This document shows positions 14,067 to 18,125 of a stretch of 18,125 bases of DNA, in pieces. Source of the DNA: JBKPDV01 sp046728075 (GTDB taxonomy: Bacteria > Acidobacteriota > Thermoanaerobaculia > UBA5066 > Gp7-AA6). The notes under the pieces are model-generated. The model was not told the DNA's origin. It saw only the letters and a list, made by a program, of their open reading frames with translations, and made no database searches. The position numbers and the translations under genes are program-made. How positions within the stretch are numbered: position 1 is the stretch's first letter; every line of letters begins with the position of its first letter. Location of the stretch: NCBI GenBank assembly GCA_046728075.1, contig JBKPDV010000086.1:1-18125 (forward strand), given 5' to 3'.

Positions 14067-14975
14067 ATGCAAGTGGAAAGAATCGTTATGACGCGCAAAA
14101 TCAAGATTCTCGTCCAAACGACGACACCGGAGCGGGCGGACGACTGGTCGATCGACAGCCTGACTCTCCTGCGCGAGCACTTGTCCGGCCTCGAGGAGAA
14201 CGGAACTCGTTTCGAGGTCGTCGCGAGGAACCGTGAGGCGCCGGCGGGAAGCCCCGATCCGGCGCTCGTCGGGCTCGCCGAGTCGGACTTCGACGAGCTC
14301 TGGCTGTTCGCTCTCGATGCCGGGGACGGCCTCACGCCCGAAGACTGTTCCGGCATCACGCGTTTTCGCCAGCGGGGGGGCGGGATCCTCACGACTCGTG
14401 ATCACCAGGACATGGGCTCTTCGCTCTGCAATCTCGGCGGGATCGGCCGCGCCCACTTCTTTCAGACCAAAAACCCCGAGCCGGACACTTTGCGCCATGC
14501 CCGCGACGACCAGGGCACCTCCTCGATCTCGTGGCCCAACTATCACTCCGGCCGCAACGGGGACTTTCAGCGGGTCACGGCCGTCCCGCCGCTGCACGAG
14601 CTGCTCGTCGAGCCCGACTCCTCGACAGGCTCGATCGAGTTTTTTCCTGCGCACCCTCACGAAGGGGCCGTTGGCGTTCCGCAGGGAGAGGCTTCGGCAC
14701 GCGTGGTGGCCACAGGATGCAGCCTCGCGACGCGACGACCCTTCAACCTCGTCGTCGCCTTCGAACGGACGGCGGACCGGCACGGGAACACGCTCGGTCG
14801 CGGCATCGCGGAGTCGAGCTTTCACCACTTCGCCGATTACAACTGGAATCCCTCTCGGGGCGCGCCCTCCTTCGTCACCGAGCCGGTGGGAGACGGGATG
14901 CGAACGACTCCGCGCGCTCTGGCGAGCATCCACCGTTATGTTCGGAACGCCGCCTTCTGGCTGGCGCCCGCCTGA
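14067..14975 (+). CDS. ThuA-like / class I glutamine amidotransferase-like fold protein of unknown function
   Basis: The 302-residue protein starts MTRKIKILVQTT after a possible 7-residue extension and looks like a flavodoxin-like amidotransferase fold. FDELWLFALDAGDGLTPEDC, ITRFRQRGGGILTTRDHQDM and the His-rich stretches FFPAHPHEGAVG and SSFHHFADYNW are conserved-looking blocks. No Cys-His-Glu amidotransferase triad can be assigned with confidence. No signal peptide or membrane segment is visible. ATG 14067 has GAGAGGA about 10 nt upstream; ATG 14088 has GGAAAG about 8 nt upstream and is a fair alternative. ThuA-like proteins act in sugar or polymer metabolism; a role here is unknown. It lies 58 bp after the barrel gene in the operon. 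Confidence 0.75.
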   Translation: MQVERIVMTRKIKILVQTTTPERADDWSIDSLTLLREHLSGLEENGTRFEVVARNREAPAGSPDPALVGLAESDFDELWLFALDAGDGLTPEDCSGITRFRQRGGGILTTRDHQDMGSSLCNLGGIGRAHFFQTKNPEPDTLRHARDDQGTSSISWPNYHSGRNGDFQRVTAVPPLHELLVEPDSSTGSIEFFPAHPHEGAVGVPQGEASARVVATGCSLATRRPFNLVVAFERTADRHGNTLGRGIAESSFHHFADYNWNPSRGAPSFVTEPVGDGMRTTPRALASIHRYVRNAAFWLAPA

Positions 14976-15022
14976 CAGAGAGGAACAGAAACGGCCGGCG
15001 AGCGGCCGAAGGAGAAAGACCA

Positions 15023-15856
15023 ATGAGTCGAATCGTCCAGATCCATCGCCACGCTTCGGGCGCCGGCGGGATCTTCGCCAACGCTTATCTGATCGAGACT
15101 GCCAATGCGGTCGTCGCCGTGGATTCGCTGCTGACCGAGACCGACAGCAAGGCTCTTCGCGCGGCGGTGGAAGCGCTTCACAAGCCCCTTCTCGCCGTGC
15201 TCGTCACCCATGGCCATCCGGACCATTACAACGGTGTCACCAATCTGGTCGGCGTGGACCGCGTTCCGGTGGTCGCGACTGCGGGAGTCGACCGCGTCAT
15301 CCGGGAGAACGACGCCGCCAAAGAGCGCCAGTGGAGGCCGGTTTTCGGGGACGAATGGCCGAAGCGGCGAATCTTCCCGAACCGAATCGCCCGGGACGGC
15401 GAGGCCATCGTCTTCGACGACCTGTCCTTCACGGTGCACGACCTCGGACCCGGCGAGTCGCACAGCGATTCGATCTGGATCGCGGACGACCCGACGCGGC
15501 CCGCCTCCATCGGCGACGTCGTGATCAACCACATGCACGCCTGCACGGCCGATGGCCACACCGCCGAGTGGCTCGAGAACCTGAGGCGGGTCCGCGCTCT
15601 TGTCGCGGGGGCCTGTGAGCTCCACCCCGGGCACGGCGAGCCGGGCTCGACCGACTTGCTGGACTGGCAGGCGAAGTATCTGCGGGCCCTCCGACGCGAG
15701 GTCGCATCGCTGTCGGGGGGACGGACATCTCTCACCGATGAAGAGAAGGGCATTCTCGTCCGTCGCATGAAAGAAGAGCTTCCCAACGACAGGCTCGAGT
15801 TCCTCATCGCTCTCGGGGCCGACGCGGTGGCCTCCGAGGTCGCACCGACCGTGTAG
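15023..15856 (+). CDS. Metallo-beta-lactamase fold hydrolase
   Basis: The 277-residue protein has an intact metallo-beta-lactamase site: THGHPDHYNG near residues 62-71, GESHSDS, the metal-bridging Asp in SIGDVVINHMH, and ELHPGHGEPG near residue 200. A helical C-terminal part (DWQAKYLRALRREV...) follows. It probably hydrolyses an ester, thioester or lactone in the cytoplasm, since no signal peptide is seen. ATG 15023 has GAAGGAG 8 nt upstream, so the longer open frame to the left is not used. It is the sixth gene of the operon and is not closely similar to the larger exported metallo-beta-lactamase at 1484-3439. Confidence 0.9.
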   Translation: MSRIVQIHRHASGAGGIFANAYLIETANAVVAVDSLLTETDSKALRAAVEALHKPLLAVLVTHGHPDHYNGVTNLVGVDRVPVVATAGVDRVIRENDAAKERQWRPVFGDEWPKRRIFPNRIARDGEAIVFDDLSFTVHDLGPGESHSDSIWIADDPTRPASIGDVVINHMHACTADGHTAEWLENLRRVRALVAGACELHPGHGEPGSTDLLDWQAKYLRALRREVASLSGGRTSLTDEEKGILVRRMKEELPNDRLEFLIALGADAVASEVAPTV

Positions 15857-15878
15857 ATTCTCGATGAGGTCAAAGCCC

Positions 15879-17312
15879 ATGGTCTCGGCGGCCGTCGGCG
15901 CCCGCACGAAGATGTCGCTCTGCCTGGCTGCCGTGCTCGGCTGCTTCTTCTGCACCGCCCATTCCCCGCGCCGGATGTCGACGCCGGCCGACGTTCCGGA
16001 AGGTTTCGCGATGACGGCGGCGGACCTGGCCGACCCGGCGCGCCGCCGCGATGCCGAACAACGTTCCGTCGAGATTTACCCCGAGTTCACTCTTGCGTTC
16101 GTCGAATTCGACGATCAGGGCCGCCTCTGGAGCCGGGCTCAGCTCGATCTGCTGGACCGGACGCTCGCGGCCGAAGCCTCTGGAGACCTCACAGAGGGAG
16201 TCGTCCTCATCTTCTTCGTTCACGGCTGGAAGCACGACGCCCGCCTCTGCGAGGAGAACGTGGCCTGTTTCCGAGCCTACCTGACGCAGATCGCCGCGGA
16301 TCTGAAGGCGGCGACCCGCGTTTCCGGCGGCAAGCCGCCCCGCCTGGTGGGCATCTATGGGGGATGGCGGGGCCGCTCGGTCACCGTCCCGGTGCTCGAG
16401 GAGTTGACTTTCTGGGCGCGCAAACGGGCGGCAGAGCGAATCGGCGCCGGCGAGCTCATCGAGCTGCTCACGCACCTCGACCAATTCGTCCAGCGGCAAA
16501 GACAGGGCGGACATCGGGCCGGGCTGACCGTTGTCGCACACAGCTTCGGCGGAACGATGGTTTTCGAGGCGCTGGCCAACATCCTGAAGGCACGATTGGT
16601 GGAGGCTCTCGGGCGCCGGGCACGCGGGGGCGGGCAGGAGATCGTCGAAGGCTTCGGCGACCTCGTCGTGCTGGTCAACCCCGCCTTCGAGGCTTCGCTC
16701 TATGCGCCGCTCCAGGACCTTCTCGAACGGTTCGACTCCTTCTCTCCTCTCCAAACTCCTGTCCTCGCCATCGTCGCCTCGGAAACGGATGGCCCCAACC
16801 GAGCGTGGTTCCCAATCGGCCGGAGCATCGACTCGGCTTTTCAGCGAACCGGGCCGCGTAGCGACCGGAGCCTCTTGACGACCGCGATTGGCAATTACGC
16901 ACCCTTCTTGACGCATCGCCTGGAGGCACTGGAATTGTCGCCTCTGGGAGACGCGAACCTTCCGGACGCATTTGGCCGGGTCTCCCAATGTCGGTGCCTT
17001 TTGCGGATGACGGATCTCTCCGAGGAGGAGTCGCGCTTTCTCGGCTCCTTTCTCTCACGCGACCGAGAGGGGAAATTAGCACCGGACCCGGTCAGCGAGG
17101 AGGCCTGCGCGTCCGGCATCTCGCTTGGCCGGGTCCGCCTGACTTGCCTGTCGGGAATCGATCCCTCGCGGCCCTTCTGGATCGTCCGCGCCAAAGACAA
17201 CGTCATCCACGGTCACAGCGGATTTTTCACGAGCCCGTTTCTCGACTTCGTGCGTCACGAGATCCTGGAGTCGAGGGCTCGCCTGGCCGCCCGGCTCCGG
17301 CCGACGCCGTGA
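15879..17312 (+). CDS. Exported alpha/beta-hydrolase-like protein (esterase/lipase type), function unknown
   Basis: The frame from ATG 15879 encodes 477 residues. It opens with a hydrophobic segment (MSLCLAAVLGCFFCTAHS) that could be a signal peptide or, through VLGC, a weak lipobox. IFFVHGWKHDA near residue 115 would place an oxyanion-hole HG, and VVAHSFGGTMV near residue 222 is a clear nucleophile elbow (A-H-S-F-G-G). A C-terminal HGHSGFF could supply the catalytic His. This suggests a serine hydrolase at the cell envelope, substrate unknown. ATG 15879 is preferred to ATG 15864 because GAGGT lies 8 nt upstream. It follows the metallo-beta-lactamase gene by 22 bp and closes the operon. Confidence 0.8.
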   Translation: MVSAAVGARTKMSLCLAAVLGCFFCTAHSPRRMSTPADVPEGFAMTAADLADPARRRDAEQRSVEIYPEFTLAFVEFDDQGRLWSRAQLDLLDRTLAAEASGDLTEGVVLIFFVHGWKHDARLCEENVACFRAYLTQIAADLKAATRVSGGKPPRLVGIYGGWRGRSVTVPVLEELTFWARKRAAERIGAGELIELLTHLDQFVQRQRQGGHRAGLTVVAHSFGGTMVFEALANILKARLVEALGRRARGGGQEIVEGFGDLVVLVNPAFEASLYAPLQDLLERFDSFSPLQTPVLAIVASETDGPNRAWFPIGRSIDSAFQRTGPRSDRSLLTTAIGNYAPFLTHRLEALELSPLGDANLPDAFGRVSQCRCLLRMTDLSEEESRFLGSFLSRDREGKLAPDPVSEEACASGISLGRVRLTCLSGIDPSRPFWIVRAKDNVIHGHSGFFTSPFLDFVRHEILESRARLAARLRPTP

Positions 17313-17320
17313 GAGGACCC

Positions 17321-17587
17321 ATGAAGTTCCTGCGCGATCCCTCGGATGCGGCCCGGACTCGGCATCGTTGCCTCGCGACCGTCTCGCCGATATTCTTCCT
17401 GACGGGCGAGACCGAATGACGCGAGCGGATGCCGTGGCATTCGTACGGAATGCAGGAGGCGGCCAACGTCCACGACAGCGTCCGGCTCATGGATCTTTAT
17501 GCCGACAGTACTGGACGCCGTCCGGCAGTTCTGCGGCACAGGCCCCAGGCCGACGACATCACGACGAAGGTAACTCGCTTCCATTGA
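17321..17587 (+). pseudogene. Unrecognised short reading frame interrupted by one in-frame TGA
   Basis: ATG 17321, preceded by GAGAGG 4 nt upstream, opens a 32-residue frame ending FFLTGETE at TGA 17417-17419. The same frame continues without another stop to TGA 17585-17587 (RERMPWHSYGMQEAANVH..., ending DDITTKVTRFH), 54 more residues of balanced, protein-like composition. I recognise no family. It may be a remnant broken by a nonsense mutation, or chance. A 7-bp hairpin with loop CGTG lies 13 nt after the inner TGA, which is weakly reminiscent of a SECIS, but the residue context gives no redox motif. The rest of 17313-17637 shows nothing I can name. Confidence 0.3.
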
Positions 17588-17637
17588 GCGGGCGGAAGAT
17601 GACTTTCGGGACGGGACGCGAAGAGTCTCGCGCCGGG

Positions 17638-18125
17638 TCAGACCACCTGGCTTCCCGGCTGCGGCCCTGCGCCAGCCCGGCCTACGCCGAGTGAGTCAGC
17701 CACGCGGTTGATGTAATTGAACCACGAGGCGATCAGCGTGATCTGCAGGATCCCGCGATCGTCGAATCCCGCTGCCCGAAGGCGGTCGTGGTGAGCGGGT
17801 GTCACACGCGTGGCGTCGCGGGTCAGCTCGGCGACGTAGTCGAGCATGACGCGGTCGCGCTCCTCGATGGGAGCGCTGCGGTAGTCCCGCCGGATCGCCT
17901 CGACCAGCTCCTCATCCAGGGTCACGCGACGCAGAAACTCTGCGTGCGATTCGATTCAATAGAAGCATCGGTTGGTCACCGAGACGACTGTCGTGATCAT
18001 CTCGTGCTGCCGGCGAGTGAGCGGCAAATCCGATGACAGGAGCGCGCCGAAGGTCGCGAAGGCATGGTAGAGGGCGTCGGGGATCAGCGAATGGGCGGCG
18101 ACGACCCCGGCGGAGTCGTCGGGGT
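17638..18125 (-). CDS. AhpD/carboxymuconolactone decarboxylase-family peroxidase-related protein, candidate selenoprotein with in-frame TGA at 17956-17958 (partial)
   Basis: The minus-strand frame runs from the right edge (N-terminus missing) to TGA 17638-17640, giving 161 visible residues if the internal TGA is read through. Before it: DALYHAFATFGALLSSDLPL and RRQHEMITTVVSVTNRCFY; after it: IESHAEFLRRVTLDEELVEA, YRSAPIEERDRVMLDYVAEL and a normal end (ASWFNYINRVADSLGVGR). The motif E-x11-C-x2-[TGA]-x3-H is the AhpD active-site pattern E-x11-C-x2-C-x3-H, with TGA at the second Cys. AhpD-type proteins use this CxxC pair to reduce alkyl hydroperoxides, and CxxU forms of AhpD-like proteins are known. 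A hairpin 16 nt downstream supports Sec insertion. The GTG at 17923-17925 would give a fragment lacking the active site and is not a credible start. The alternative is a nonsense mutation. Confidence 0.75.
17929..17945 (-). promoter_or_regulatory. Candidate bacterial SECIS hairpin downstream of in-frame TGA
   Basis: On the minus strand, ACGCAG-AGTTT-CTGCGT forms a perfect 6-bp stem with a 5-nt loop; two further pairs are possible below a single bulged C. The loop starts 16 nt after the TGA and has G as its second base followed by T. Bacterial SECIS elements lie inside the coding region just after UGA, with a small apical loop about 16-37 nt downstream and a G among the first two loop bases, so both rules are met. 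The stem also encodes conserved residues (AEFLR), so it could be coincidental. Confidence 0.6.

Noticed and set aside
12278..14392. Minus-strand open frame of about 704 codons opposite the barrel gene
   Set aside because: It spans three plus-strand genes and has no domain-like sequence. The plus-strand cytochrome (CxxCH motifs) and barrel explain the region.
17617..17632. Hairpin CGCGA-N6-TCGCG as terminator of the peroxidase gene
   Set aside because: The stem is only 5 bp, has no T-run on the minus strand, and lies partly in DNA where such short GC stems are common.
17956..17958. Global reassignment of TGA as a sense codon
   Set aside because: Several intact genes here end at TGA at the expected family length (for example the phosphatase, the EamA exporter and the molybdenum hydroxylase large subunit), so TGA is a normal stop in this genome.

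Overview
The window is GC-rich, densely coded bacterial chromosome with no tRNA, rRNA, CRISPR array, transposase or phage gene that I can see. A Tat-exported molybdenum hydroxylase, a predicted periplasmic dihaem cytochrome c and an alginate-export-type outer-membrane barrel point to a Gram-negative cell. The mix resembles soil Acidobacteriota or neighbouring phyla, but that placement is a guess from gene content, not a measurement.

Layout. (1) 1-1300: the tail of an unknown gene overlaps a GAF-SpoIIE/PP2C phosphatase (RsbU type). (2) 1484-5311, minus strand: a MarR regulator, an SDR oxidoreductase, a truncated VOC protein, then an exported alkylsulfatase-like metallo-beta-lactamase protein. 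Two inverted repeats of the same design, and a perfect 12-bp palindrome, lie upstream of genes here. (3) 5606-9130: an antibiotic-biosynthesis-monooxygenase-fold protein converging on an HxlR regulator, then a divergent Lrp/AsnC regulator and EamA exporter pair, with an aldo/keto reductase coupled to the exporter. (4) 9295-17312: seven tightly packed plus-strand genes. They encode an isoquinoline-1-oxidoreductase-like molybdenum hydroxylase (large subunit first), its [2Fe-2S] subunit, a dihaem c-type cytochrome, an outer-membrane barrel, a ThuA-like protein, a metallo-beta-lactamase hydrolase and an exported serine-hydrolase-like protein. The likely logic is uptake of a substrate through the barrel, periplasmic oxidation with electrons passed to the cytochrome, and further hydrolysis. 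The substrate cannot be read from the sequence. (5) 17313-18125: an unrecognised broken reading frame, then a minus-strand AhpD/carboxymuconolactone-decarboxylase-family peroxidase that runs off the right edge.

The most striking observation is in that last gene. An in-frame TGA sits exactly at the second cysteine of the AhpD motif E-x11-C-x2-C-x3-H, reading C-F-Y-[TGA]-I-E-S-H, and family-like sequence continues on both sides. Sixteen nucleotides after the TGA is a perfect 6-bp hairpin with a 5-nt loop that has G as its second base, which is what a bacterial SECIS element looks like. The gene is therefore best read as a candidate CxxU selenoprotein that ordinary gene calling would cut in two. 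TGA is used as an ordinary stop by many other genes here, so this is site-specific recoding or a single nonsense mutation, not a changed genetic code.
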